Of a DNA stretch of 21,171 bases, positions 1 through 7,551 are shown piece by piece (the stretch's first letter is position 1; each line of letters begins with the position of its first letter). The position numbers and the translations under genes are program-made. This DNA comes from CAUZSN01 sp963582345 (lineage in GTDB: Bacteria > Planctomycetota > Planctomycetia > Planctomycetales > Planctomycetaceae): positions 1 through 21,171 of the forward strand of contig CAUZSN010000041.1 in the NCBI GenBank assembly GCA_963582345.1, given 5' to 3'. The notes beneath the pieces were generated by a model. The model did no database searches, was not told the DNA's origin, and saw only the letters and a list, made by a program, of their open reading frames with translations.

Positions 1-1
1 C

Positions 2-1222
2 GTTTGTCAGGTCTTAGACGATGGCGACTTGTTCCATCGAATTCCAAAACGCCTAAAAGTATGGATGAGTCACGGAGACCAGATTCAATCACTCGGCAAC
101 GAGTTTGTTGTGCTTGCGGCTACCGACACCTGTCCCTACGCCGCAGTCAAGCATCGCACACAACCGGTCTACGGTCTTCAGTTCCATCCCGAAGTTTCGC
201 ACACGGAATATGGCAGTCAACTGCTACATAATTTTGTTAGGGACGTGTGCGGATGCCGTGGCATGTGGAAAATTAGTTCCCTGATCGAACAGGAGACCCA
301 ATCGATTCGGCAGCGCGTCGGCGACAAACAAGTGATTTGTGGAGTATCAGGTGGCATTGATTCATCAGTAGTGGCCGCTTTGGTTAGTCAAGCTATTGGG
401 CCGCAGATATCGTGTATCTTCGTTGATAATGGATTGATTCGTAAAGGAGAATCAGAAGAGGTCGCAAAACGGTTCGGGCAACATTTCAAGACCGACTTGC
501 ACGTTGTTGATGCGCGCCAAAGATTTCTGGATGAGCTGAAAGGAGTCGTCGATCCACAAGAAAAGCGGAAAATTATTGGCCGAGTTTTCATCGACGTCTT
601 CCGAGATGAGGCAAAGTCCATTCCCCACGCACATTTTTTGGCTCAGGGAACTCTGTATCCCGACGTCATTGAATCAGGAGCTAATCCCGACGGTCCGGCA
701 GCAACAATCAAAACACATCACAATGTCGGTGGCTTGCCGGACGATTTGGAATTTGAACTAATCGAGCCATTGAGAGACCTGTTCAAAGATGAAGTACGAC
801 GGATGGCGCTTAATTTGGGATTACCCAATGATTTCATTTTCCGGCATCCGTTTCCAGGACCTGGACTGGCCGTGCGCTGTCTTGGTGAAGTGACTGAGGA
901 ACGCTTACAGACGTTGCGTGAAGCCGACGCGATCGTCATCGACGAACTGCGCCATGCCGGACTGTATCGCGATATCCAGCAGGCATTTGCCGTGTTATTG
1001 CCCATACAGACTGTAGGCGTCATGGGTGACGAACGGACTTATGAAGATACGATCGCCGTTCGGGCAGTCGAGACCGATGACTTTATGACAGCCGACTGGT
1101 ACCGGTTGCCGTACGACGTAATGCAGAGAATTTCAACGCGATTGACCAACACGCTTCGCGGTGTCAATCGAGTTGTCTATGATATTAGCTCAAAGCCGCC
1201 AAGTACGATTGAGTGGGAGTAG
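2..1222 (+). CDS. guaA: GMP synthase (glutamine-hydrolysing), 5'-truncated by window edge
   Basis: Amidates XMP to GMP in the last step of guanine nucleotide synthesis. The frame is open from base 2, so the true start lies outside the window; the TTG near base 29 is internal. About 130 N-terminal residues, including the amidotransferase nucleophile Cys, are missing. What remains begins in the class I amidotransferase domain, whose His and Glu are seen in GLQFHPEVSHT. The ATP pyrophosphatase domain follows with its PP-loop SGGIDSS. The C-terminal dimerisation and XMP-binding domain has FRHPFPGPGLAVR and the family ending KPPSTIEWE. No frameshift is visible. The next gene on the strand begins about 160 bp downstream, so co-transcription is not evident. 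Identification is secure from these motifs. Confidence 0.97.
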   Translation, partial: VCQVLDDGDLFHRIPKRLKVWMSHGDQIQSLGNEFVVLAATDTCPYAAVKHRTQPVYGLQFHPEVSHTEYGSQLLHNFVRDVCGCRGMWKISSLIEQETQSIRQRVGDKQVICGVSGGIDSSVVAALVSQAIGPQISCIFVDNGLIRKGESEEVAKRFGQHFKTDLHVVDARQRFLDELKGVVDPQEKRKIIGRVFIDVFRDEAKSIPHAHFLAQGTLYPDVIESGANPDGPAATIKTHHNVGGLPDDLEFELIEPLRDLFKDEVRRMALNLGLPNDFIFRHPFPGPGLAVRCLGEVTEERLQTLREADAIVIDELRHAGLYRDIQQAFAVLLPIQTVGVMGDERTYEDTIAVRAVETDDFMTADWYRLPYDVMQRISTRLTNTLRGVNRVVYDISSKPPSTIEWE

Positions 1223-1381
1223 CAGTTTTAGACGATCAACACTGGTGTTCCGCATTTCTAACTTAAAAACGCTATTCCACGTACGAAAACTGTTGATACG
1301 ATGGAAAGCAAGGACCATTCGCGATGCCTTGATTGTGCTCGGCCAACTCTGTACTGACTTGCTTCGCACTGCCTTATTCCT

Positions 1382-3220
1382 ATGAGTTCGATCCTCGGAA
1401 TATCCGCCTTTTATCACGACTCGGCCGCCGCATTGATTGTCGACGGCAAGATTGTAGCCGCTGCGCAGGAAGAACGATTCACACGAAAGAAACACGATGC
1501 CGAGTTCCCGATTCATGCCGTCAACTACTGTTTGCAGGAGGCCGGACTGACTCCGGAACAGCTTGATTACGTCGGTTTCTACGATAAACCGATGCTCAAA
1601 TTCGAACGACTGTTAGAAACCTACCTGGCTTACGCGCCCGTGGGGTTCAGTTCGTTCGTCAAAGCGATGCCGGTTTGGCTGAAGAAAAAGTTGTACCTGC
1701 CTCGCGAAATGAACCGCGGGCTGATTCACGGTTATCGAAAAAGATACGTCTTCGCTGAACACCATGAGTCACACGCCGCTAGCGCGTTCTTTCCGTCGCC
1801 ATTCGAAGAAGCCGCAATTCTGACCGTTGATGGCGTGGGCGAATGGGCGACGGCTAGCTTTGGTAGCGGGCAGGGTAATCAGATCTCGCTGACACGCGAA
1901 CTACATTATCCACATTCGCTTGGTTTGCTGTATTCCGCGTTTACCTATTACTGCGGATTTCGAGTCAATTCGGGCGAATACAAGCTGATGGGCTTGGCTC
2001 CCTACGGCGAACCAAAGTATGTCAATTTGATCCTTGAGCGGCTGATCGATCTGAAGCAAGATGGCTCGTTCCGGATGGACATGTCGTACTTCAATTACTG
2101 CCAGGGATTGACAATGACGTCGCGTAAGTTTGAGCACCTATTCGGCGGACCGCCACGAAATCCCGAATCGTCGTTGACCGAACGCGACATGGACATCGCC
2201 GCATCGGTTCAGCAGGTCACAGAAGAGATTATGATGCGCATTGTGCGGTATGTGCACGCACAAACAGGTATGAACAAACTGTGCTTGGCGGGCGGCGTGG
2301 CTTTGAACTGCGTCGCCAATGGCCGAATTTTGCGGGAAGGGCCGTTTGATGACATATGGATTCAACCGGCAGCCGGCGATGCCGGCGGCGCGTTGGGCGT
2401 CGCGCTGTTCATTTGGCATCAAATGCTTAACAAACCTCGCACGATCAATCCAATGGACAGCCAACTGGGATCGAATTTGGGACCACGTTTTTCAGAAGAC
2501 GATATTCGACAGTTTCTAGACCAGACAGGCGCTAAGTATCACCAATTCGATGACGATGACGAACTCTGCGATTACGTGTCTAGTTTGATTGCGAACGAGA
2601 AAGTCGTTGGTTGGATGCAAGGCCGCATGGAGTTCGGACCGAGAGCTTTGGGAAGCCGCAGTATCCTGGGTGATGCCCGCAGCCGTCAAATGCAGTCAGT
2701 CATGAATCTAAAAATTAAGTTCCGTGAATCGTTTCGCCCGTTTGCGCCATCGGTCCTAGAAGAACGCGTAGATGAGTACTTCGAAACTCCCCCGCATCAA
2801 TCCAGTCCCTATATGTTGTTGGTCGCCGCCATCCGGAAAGAAAAACGGTCTAAACTGAACGGAGAAGATGCAGTTCAAAAAGGTATTGCTAAACTCAAGG
2901 TGACTCGATCTGAAGTGCCGGCGATTACGCACGTTGATTATTCGGCTCGACTGCAAACCGTCGATTCGCATCGACACGGTCGGTACTACAAGCTGTTGAA
3001 GAAATTTGAAGAAAAAACCGGTTCGCCTGTGATGATCAATACTAGTTTCAACGTACGAGGGGAGCCAATCGTGTGCACGCCCGAGCACGCTCATCGATGC
3101 TTTATGGCCACCAACATGGATGCCCTCGTCTTGGAGCGACTTGTGCTTATAAAACAAGAACAACCGAACGCTCAAGAACATGAAACTGACAAGTATCTGG
3201 CAGAGTTTCAATTGGACTAA
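1382..3220 (+). CDS. Carbamoyltransferase, NodU/CmcH/TobZ family (SxtI-like)
   Basis: A 612-residue protein of the family that makes carbamoyl-adenylate from carbamoyl phosphate and ATP and moves the carbamoyl group to a hydroxyl of a sugar or secondary metabolite. The N-terminal Kae1-like domain opens with GISAFYHDSAAAL, where His12 is the likely counterpart of a TobZ active-site His. EHHESHAASAFF (about 126-137) carries the His-x3-His metal motif, and LTVDGVGEWAT (from about 148) a further metal Asp. The C-terminal domain has GRMEFGPRALGSRS and, near residue 550, INTSFNVRGEP. The length is normal for the family. The ATG at 1382 directly precedes the conserved first strand; no clear Shine-Dalgarno is present. 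The SxtJ-like gene follows after 21 bp and the DUF5989-like gene after that, the order of sxtI-sxtJ-sxtK. The acceptor cannot be told from sequence. Confidence 0.93.
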   Translation: MSSILGISAFYHDSAAALIVDGKIVAAAQEERFTRKKHDAEFPIHAVNYCLQEAGLTPEQLDYVGFYDKPMLKFERLLETYLAYAPVGFSSFVKAMPVWLKKKLYLPREMNRGLIHGYRKRYVFAEHHESHAASAFFPSPFEEAAILTVDGVGEWATASFGSGQGNQISLTRELHYPHSLGLLYSAFTYYCGFRVNSGEYKLMGLAPYGEPKYVNLILERLIDLKQDGSFRMDMSYFNYCQGLTMTSRKFEHLFGGPPRNPESSLTERDMDIAASVQQVTEEIMMRIVRYVHAQTGMNKLCLAGGVALNCVANGRILREGPFDDIWIQPAAGDAGGALGVALFIWHQMLNKPRTINPMDSQLGSNLGPRFSEDDIRQFLDQTGAKYHQFDDDDELCDYVSSLIANEKVVGWMQGRMEFGPRALGSRSILGDARSRQMQSVMNLKIKFRESFRPFAPSVLEERVDEYFETPPHQSSPYMLLVAAIRKEKRSKLNGEDAVQKGIAKLKVTRSEVPAITHVDYSARLQTVDSHRHGRYYKLLKKFEEKTGSPVMINTSFNVRGEPIVCTPEHAHRCFMATNMDALVLERLVLIKQEQPNAQEHETDKYLAEFQLD

Positions 3221-3241
3221 AGTGTAAACAGGACAGTAGCC

Positions 3242-3658
3242 ATGACGATGGTCGAGATTAATTGGCATCCCAGCCGAAAAGAGCTGCGAGTGTTTGCTGT
3301 CCTATTGATCGTATTCTTCGCGATTGTGGCAGCTGTGATTTACCAGAAAACCTCTTCAGTGCCCGCGTCAATCACGATCGTCGTTGTCGCATCCATAATT
3401 GGTTTGTTAGGCTGGTGCGTACCGAATTTTATGCGAGTCGTCTACGTGACCTGGATGCTAGCCGTGTTCCCAATCGGCTTCGTTATATCACACGTGATCC
3501 TGGCCGTCGTCTTCTACTTGGTACTCACTCCGATTGGCTGTATCATGAGACTATGTGGTCGCGATCCCATGCAGCGACAATTTGACTCGTCTGCGAGCAG
3601 CTACTGGGTTGCACGGCATCAAGAAAACAGACCGAGTCGATATTTTCGACAATTTTAG
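3242..3658 (+). CDS. SxtJ-like integral membrane protein
   Basis: A 138-residue protein with a short charged N-terminus and three to four hydrophobic segments (about 17-34, 43-60, 66-83 and 84-105). A polar C-terminal tail ends in SYWVARHQENRPSRYFRQF. The LTPIGCIMRLCGRDP stretch followed by a Ser-Tyr-Trp-Val tail and terminal Arg-Gln-Phe matches my memory of the SxtJ family, named from the gene next to the carbamoyltransferase of saxitoxin clusters. Its biochemical role is not established. Position supports the call: 21 bp after the carbamoyltransferase and 17 bp before a DUF5989-like gene. A second ATG two codons downstream is an equally possible start. A membrane partner or anchor for the carbamoyltransferase is inference only. 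Confidence 0.8.
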   Translation: MTMVEINWHPSRKELRVFAVLLIVFFAIVAAVIYQKTSSVPASITIVVVASIIGLLGWCVPNFMRVVYVTWMLAVFPIGFVISHVILAVVFYLVLTPIGCIMRLCGRDPMQRQFDSSASSYWVARHQENRPSRYFRQF

Positions 3659-3675
3659 AACCGTAAGACAAATCA

Positions 3676-3894
3676 ATGACCAAAGACTTGAAGACGCAAA
3701 CTGATGAAACGGTTGCCGATTTTGAACGTCAGGCTGAAGAAGCGACACCGGGGCTGATAGCCGATTTCTGGGACTTCTTGCTCCACAATAAGAAATGGTG
3801 GCTGACCCCGATTATTATTGTGATTCTGTTAGTAAGCGGTTTGGTTTGGCTGACTGGTTCAGCGGTCGCTCCATTCATTTACCCGATGTTTTGA
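3676..3894 (+). CDS. DUF5989/SxtK-like small one-helix membrane protein
   Basis: A 72-residue protein. The first 30 residues are acidic and probably helical. Then comes the signature WDFLLHNKKWWLTP, one hydrophobic helix (about 42-63) and the ending GSAVAPFIYPMF. The KKWW-P start of the helix and the Ala-Pro-Phe-Ile-Tyr end fit the DUF5989 family, which sits beside SxtJ and carbamoyltransferase genes in saxitoxin and many other clusters. Function is unknown. It is the third gene of a tight set. Its TGA is followed without a gap by the stop codon of the opposite-strand dehydratase gene, so the two stops form the palindrome TGATCA. Confidence 0.8.
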   Translation: MTKDLKTQTDETVADFERQAEEATPGLIADFWDFLLHNKKWWLTPIIIVILLVSGLVWLTGSAVAPFIYPMF

Positions 3895-4356
3895 TCAACT
3901 CCGCCGGGTCGCGGCATCTGTGGTTGTGCAGGCGAATTCGAGCCGTGCCGAAGTTTTTCCATCTACCGACACTTTCCCGGTAAGAAAGTAGGCGTTCGCC
4001 AGCTGTTCGGTCAGCACAACTTCAATGTCTAACGTGTCTCCCGGCCGAACCATGTGACGGAACTTTGTGTTGTTCTGACGAGTCACAACAGGAATCTTGC
4101 CGGCCGCGATAACACCAAGTTTCGACAATAGAATCGCACCTGCCTGAAACGCCGCTTCACATTGCAAAACGCCTGGCAGCACGGGAAAATTGGGATAATG
4201 TCCGACAAACACTCCAAGTGCAGGATCAAGGAACTTACGTACGCGAATGCCAATTTCTGAAAGTTCAATGACTTCGTCAACCCACAGAAATGGATCGCGA
4301 TGCGGAATACATTGCTCGATCTCTTCCCGGTTCAATGGAAGCTCCTTTTTTCTCAT
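3895..4356 (-). CDS. FabZ-like hot-dog beta-hydroxyacyl-ACP dehydratase
   Basis: A 153-residue hot-dog fold protein, the usual FabZ length. It probably removes water from beta-hydroxyacyl groups carried on acyl carrier protein or a related carrier. IPHRDPFLWVDEV (17-29) is the FabZ opening. GHYPNFPVLPGVLQCEAAFQ contains the catalytic pair His53 and Glu67 at the family's 14-residue spacing. The residue after Glu67 and the bulky positions around it differ from typical FabZ (MAQ becomes AFQ), which may reflect another substrate. It starts with ATG 5 bp after the stop of the oxidoreductase on the same strand, so the two are almost certainly one operon. It may be a specialised dehydratase rather than the housekeeping enzyme, because no other fatty acid synthesis gene is nearby. 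Confidence 0.88.
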   Translation of the reverse strand: MRKKELPLNREEIEQCIPHRDPFLWVDEVIELSEIGIRVRKFLDPALGVFVGHYPNFPVLPGVLQCEAAFQAGAILLSKLGVIAAGKIPVVTRQNNTKFRHMVRPGDTLDIEVVLTEQLANAYFLTGKVSVDGKTSARLEFACTTTDAATRRS

Positions 4357-4361
4357 TTCGG

Positions 4362-5789
4362 CTATACAGTTACCGAGGCCGGTGTGAGGAGCTTGTCAAC
4401 GTCGTTGGCGACAATGACTCCGTAATTTACAGCGCCCAGCCAGCCAGACATAATAATGCCGACCGAGCCGGCGTGGAACAATCCTTCGATTTGTTTGGAT
4501 ATCTCTTTGCTCACCTGCAGCCCTTCGAACTTCGTTCCGAACGAAGCACCTCGCCAATGCCGAGTGTAGTGCTGGAATGTGCGCGGAGTTGAAGCTTCCA
4601 CGTGATCAATCTTTTTACGAATATCGGAAATGTATCGCTCCAGACATTCAAGCGTTGTTTCGATCAAGTCCTGTTTCGATTCTTGGTATTCCTCTTCCGA
4701 CAAATCAGCCCAATCCTGATACTTGGCGTTTGTCGATGACACGATGACATGGCGATCGCTGCCGGGCCGTGTTCTGGGGTAATAAAATGAAAACGTTCGA
4801 CTACTTACGTTGCGACTGAGCATTGCGTCAATATCGAACCCCGTATGTTCAGAATGGAACAACAGGTCGCCGACGTCGTCGAATCCAACACCCGGTTTCA
4901 AGGCAATGTAGACCTGGCAACTACTGTTATTCAACCGGATCGCACGAGCTTCTTCGATGAAATCTCGACAGAAATTCTCTTCGCCGACCAGATCGAAGAT
5001 TGTGAGCTTCAAATTAGCGTTTGATACAATCGCTCGACACCCAATGTGACGGCCATTGACGACAACACCTTGCACCTTCCGATCCGGAGTCACTTCGATC
5101 TTTTCCACAAGACATCGAATGCGCGCGTCGACACCATTCTTCTGCATTTCAGCTTTCATTTGTCCAACTAGCTTGTCGGTGCCGCCTTCAAAGGTATAGA
5201 CGCCTTTGCTCATGAAATTCGAGAAGACGATCCCGTAAGTGATGGCCGGGTCTTCCAAAGTAGATCCGTTTGCATAGGTGATCGGCTCCATCAGCAGCCG
5301 CACAACATCGTCGCGGCCTGGAAAGAATTCCTCGAATAGTTCCCCAATGGTTTTCGTTTGATCGTCATAAAAATTCATCCGTCGAGAGGTGTCAAAGAAG
5401 GCCGTCACCACCCGTGGCTCGATTCCGAACTGCTCGATCAGGATCCGAGTGAAATCATCTCGGTCGAATGTCGTCCGCAGTGAGAATTGCGGGTTTTCAA
5501 ATCGGATGCCTTTTAACTGGACGATCGAATCAGCGATTTCCTGTGTCCAATATTTTCGACAGCTCTTAATCATGCCGATCGGAAATCCGTGCAACGAGAT
5601 GTCGAATATATGCCCATTGCGACGTTTGAACCACGTCGCCATGCCGCCCAACTGGTAGTGATGCTCGAGCAACAGTACTGAGTATCCGGCCCTGGCCAAA
5701 ACATTTGCCGAAGTCAGTCCGGCCAGACCGCTGCCAATGACGACCACGTCATAGAAGTCGTGAGCAGCCTTGAGAAAATCTTTTGGCAT
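4362..5789 (-). CDS. FAD-dependent oxidoreductase, CrtI/retinol-saturase-like
   Basis: A flavoprotein of about 475 residues in the phytoene desaturase/carotenoid isomerase/retinol saturase group. These enzymes insert, move or reduce double bonds in long hydrophobic chains. The N-terminus holds the dinucleotide-binding motif DVVVIGSGLAGL followed by an acidic residue at the end of strand 2 (LLLEHHYQLGG). The C-terminus has the FAD motif GLFHAGSVGIIMSGWLGAVN and ends in a membrane-associating type helix. I chose the ATG at 5789, 13 residues before the first beta strand. A TTG at 5840 would add 17 residues of no recognisable domain character. The gene is first in a two-gene operon with the FabZ-like dehydratase. 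No other carotenoid gene is in the window, so a lipid or polyene substrate is as likely as a carotenoid. Confidence 0.85.
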   Translation of the reverse strand: MPKDFLKAAHDFYDVVVIGSGLAGLTSANVLARAGYSVLLLEHHYQLGGMATWFKRRNGHIFDISLHGFPIGMIKSCRKYWTQEIADSIVQLKGIRFENPQFSLRTTFDRDDFTRILIEQFGIEPRVVTAFFDTSRRMNFYDDQTKTIGELFEEFFPGRDDVVRLLMEPITYANGSTLEDPAITYGIVFSNFMSKGVYTFEGGTDKLVGQMKAEMQKNGVDARIRCLVEKIEVTPDRKVQGVVVNGRHIGCRAIVSNANLKLTIFDLVGEENFCRDFIEEARAIRLNNSSCQVYIALKPGVGFDDVGDLLFHSEHTGFDIDAMLSRNVSSRTFSFYYPRTRPGSDRHVIVSSTNAKYQDWADLSEEEYQESKQDLIETTLECLERYISDIRKKIDHVEASTPRTFQHYTRHWRGASFGTKFEGLQVSKEISKQIEGLFHAGSVGIIMSGWLGAVNYGVIVANDVDKLLTPASVTV

Positions 5790-6181
5790 AGCAACCGAAT
5801 GCGAAACTTCAGGACCGTCGCACCGCTCCGACCCTGCCAACTAGGAGATGTTTTTCCTCACATGCTCTAGTTTATTGTGCCAAACGCCCAAAACCAACTA
5901 AGCTCTGATACGAACACCAATTCGGCCCTATTTGCCATTTGGGGAAGTCTTGTACCTAAACACAATCTAGATGCATTGATCGTCCGTTTCTCAAGCGTTA
6001 TAGCATTGATTGGATCATTAATTTAATTGCACAACGACGATTTACACAACTTTGTGCCGTTGCGGAAAATGTAAAGTAAATTCAAAACTAAAAATTTGAC
6101 AGGGGGCCCTCCGGAAAGCGTCATAGTGATTGATGACAGCGACCGCAAAGTGGAATCACAAACTGACCGTGAGTAGTTGAT
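5790..6181. other. Intergenic stretch upstream of the oxidoreductase operon
   Basis: An AT-rich region of about 390 bp between the minus-strand oxidoreductase start and the kinase relic. It must contain the promoter of the oxidoreductase/dehydratase operon, but I cannot assign convincing -35 and -10 boxes. At about 6120-6167 a plus-strand frame reads VIVIDDSDRKVESQTDRE before a TAG. It could be the frameshifted N-terminal tail of the kinase relic that follows. No complete gene is seen. Confidence 0.5.
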
Positions 6182-6470
6182 CGAGAAATTCTCGCACGAC
6201 AGATTGCTGGGAAGCATCCCAAATTGGCTGACGAGCTGCGCCAGTTGTGGGTGATGACAATGATCGCATAAAATTTCCGCAACTTCTCCAAAAAACTATC
6301 GCCATTGACAGACGAAACGGTGCCAAGCACTGACCTGACCGTGCCGCAGAAAATCGGAAATTAAGAGCCTTTGGAAGGAATTAGACGTGGCGACATAGGT
6401 GTGGCCTACAAGGCTCGACAGATTGACACCGGCGAAACCGTATCTTTGAAGATGGTCCTGCATGGCGATT
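6182..6470 (+). pseudogene. Decayed Ser/Thr protein kinase (N-terminal fragment)
   Basis: A single plus-strand frame reads REILARQIAGKHPKLADELR and then QLWVMTMIA. This is the pre-kinase segment common in planctomycete kinases. After a TAA at 6269-6271 it continues to LTVPQKIGN, meets a second TAA at 6359-6361, and goes on with EPLEGIRRGDIGVAYKARQI and VSLKMVLHGD. That matches the start of a Pkn-type kinase domain: glycine-rich loop (normally GRGGMGVVYKA) and the ATP-binding Lys in the VALKM strand. Both TAA codons lie in the same frame as the conserved residues, one of them in place of the usual Tyr of the 'GxYE' start. The catalytic loop (HRD) and everything beyond the Lys strand are absent. 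I see no clear homology after about 6470. Confidence 0.78.
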
Positions 6471-6652
6471 GCCGTTTTGTAGTATGCGACTCGGAACGCT
6501 CCCGGAGTTCCCAATCACAGCATTGCCCGGTTCGGCGCCGTGTCGGCCAGTTGTGTCTTCTGGTCTGGGATTAAATATTACCAACAACAGTACCAGCAGT
6601 ATGAAGCAGCTCGTCGAGTGACTGCTCACGATTAATTCGACTTCAGAATCAG

Positions 6653-7480
6653 TTGAACATTGAGTCCCAGCACTCTAGTCTTGATGAACGTTTTCCCGTC
6701 CACACGGTCACCTGCCGATACAACGTTCCATCCACACCGTTCTCCGAAGAAATGTTGAACAAGATCCGCTACCGGCTTTTGCAGGTCCGCAATTCCGACG
6801 ACCCAATGCATCAGAACGAAATTGCAGCGTTCGTACGAGTCCTCGAAACGACGCCAGACCGCATCAAAATCTTCAATCTATTGTCGGATCAGCCTTCCGA
6901 GAAAATCTTTGACGAAACCGACATGTTTCTACTAGGTGGCAGCGGTCATTATTCGGCCGCTAGCGATGCGGAGTGGCTAAATCGAGCTTTAGAGCTGCTG
7001 CGGGAAATCCACCGTTCCGGCATCCCAACGTTTGCCTCGTGCTGGGGGTTTCAGGCCATGGCCCGTGCGATGGGAGGCCATGTAGTCAATGACTTAAAAC
7101 GCGCTGAAGTCGGCACACATCGATTATTTCTGACGGATGCTGGCCGTTGTGACCCGGTCTTTGGCCCGATGGGAAACTCGTTTTTCGGTCAAATGGGTCA
7201 TGAGGATCGAGTGCTCGAACTGCCTCCAGACACGACGCTACTGGCTTTTACGGAATTAGTCGACAACCAGGCCTATCGGTTCGATGGCCGCCCAATTTAC
7301 TGCACGCAATTCCATCCTGAACTGAATCAAAACGATTTGATTCAGCGCGTCAGAACATATCCAGAATACATTGAACGACTTGCTCAAATGCCACCGGACG
7401 ATTTCTGCAGAACAGTTCAAGACACAACGGGAACAGAAAGTTTGTTAAAACGATTTGTTACCATCTATTTAAAAACTTGA
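6653..7480 (+). CDS. Stand-alone class I glutamine amidotransferase domain protein
   Basis: A 275-residue protein with a complete class I (GuaA-type) glutaminase active site: nucleophile Cys130 in FASCWGFQAMARAMGG, and His221 and Glu223 in CTQFHPEL. Upstream, FLLGGSGHYSA is the oxyanion-region glycine strand. The first 65 residues are an extra segment not found in minimal amidotransferases. No synthetase domain is attached, so the acceptor is unknown; family members are often annotated loosely as GMP synthase amidotransferase. The start is a TTG at 6653. The frame opens at 6605 and offers no ATG before residue 34, so TTG is the best choice but is uncertain. The stop overlaps the upstream extension of the glycosyltransferase frame, suggesting co-transcription. 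Confidence 0.85.
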   Translation: MNIESQHSSLDERFPVHTVTCRYNVPSTPFSEEMLNKIRYRLLQVRNSDDPMHQNEIAAFVRVLETTPDRIKIFNLLSDQPSEKIFDETDMFLLGGSGHYSAASDAEWLNRALELLREIHRSGIPTFASCWGFQAMARAMGGHVVNDLKRAEVGTHRLFLTDAGRCDPVFGPMGNSFFGQMGHEDRVLELPPDTTLLAFTELVDNQAYRFDGRPIYCTQFHPELNQNDLIQRVRTYPEYIERLAQMPPDDFCRTVQDTTGTESLLKRFVTIYLKT

Positions 7481-7551
7481 GTGGTGAGAATCGTCGTCTA
7501 AGAGTTAGAGGTTTCGAGTTAAGACTGGTCACAGATTGGTATGGCACGGCG

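Noticed and set aside
2756..3268. 170-codon open frame on the minus strand
   Set aside because: It lies entirely opposite the well-conserved carbamoyltransferase C-terminal domain and its translation resembles no protein family.
6471..6650. Continuation of the kinase relic
   Set aside because: Alternative frames give a loose NHSIARF-type resemblance to kinase N-lobes, but too weak to claim.
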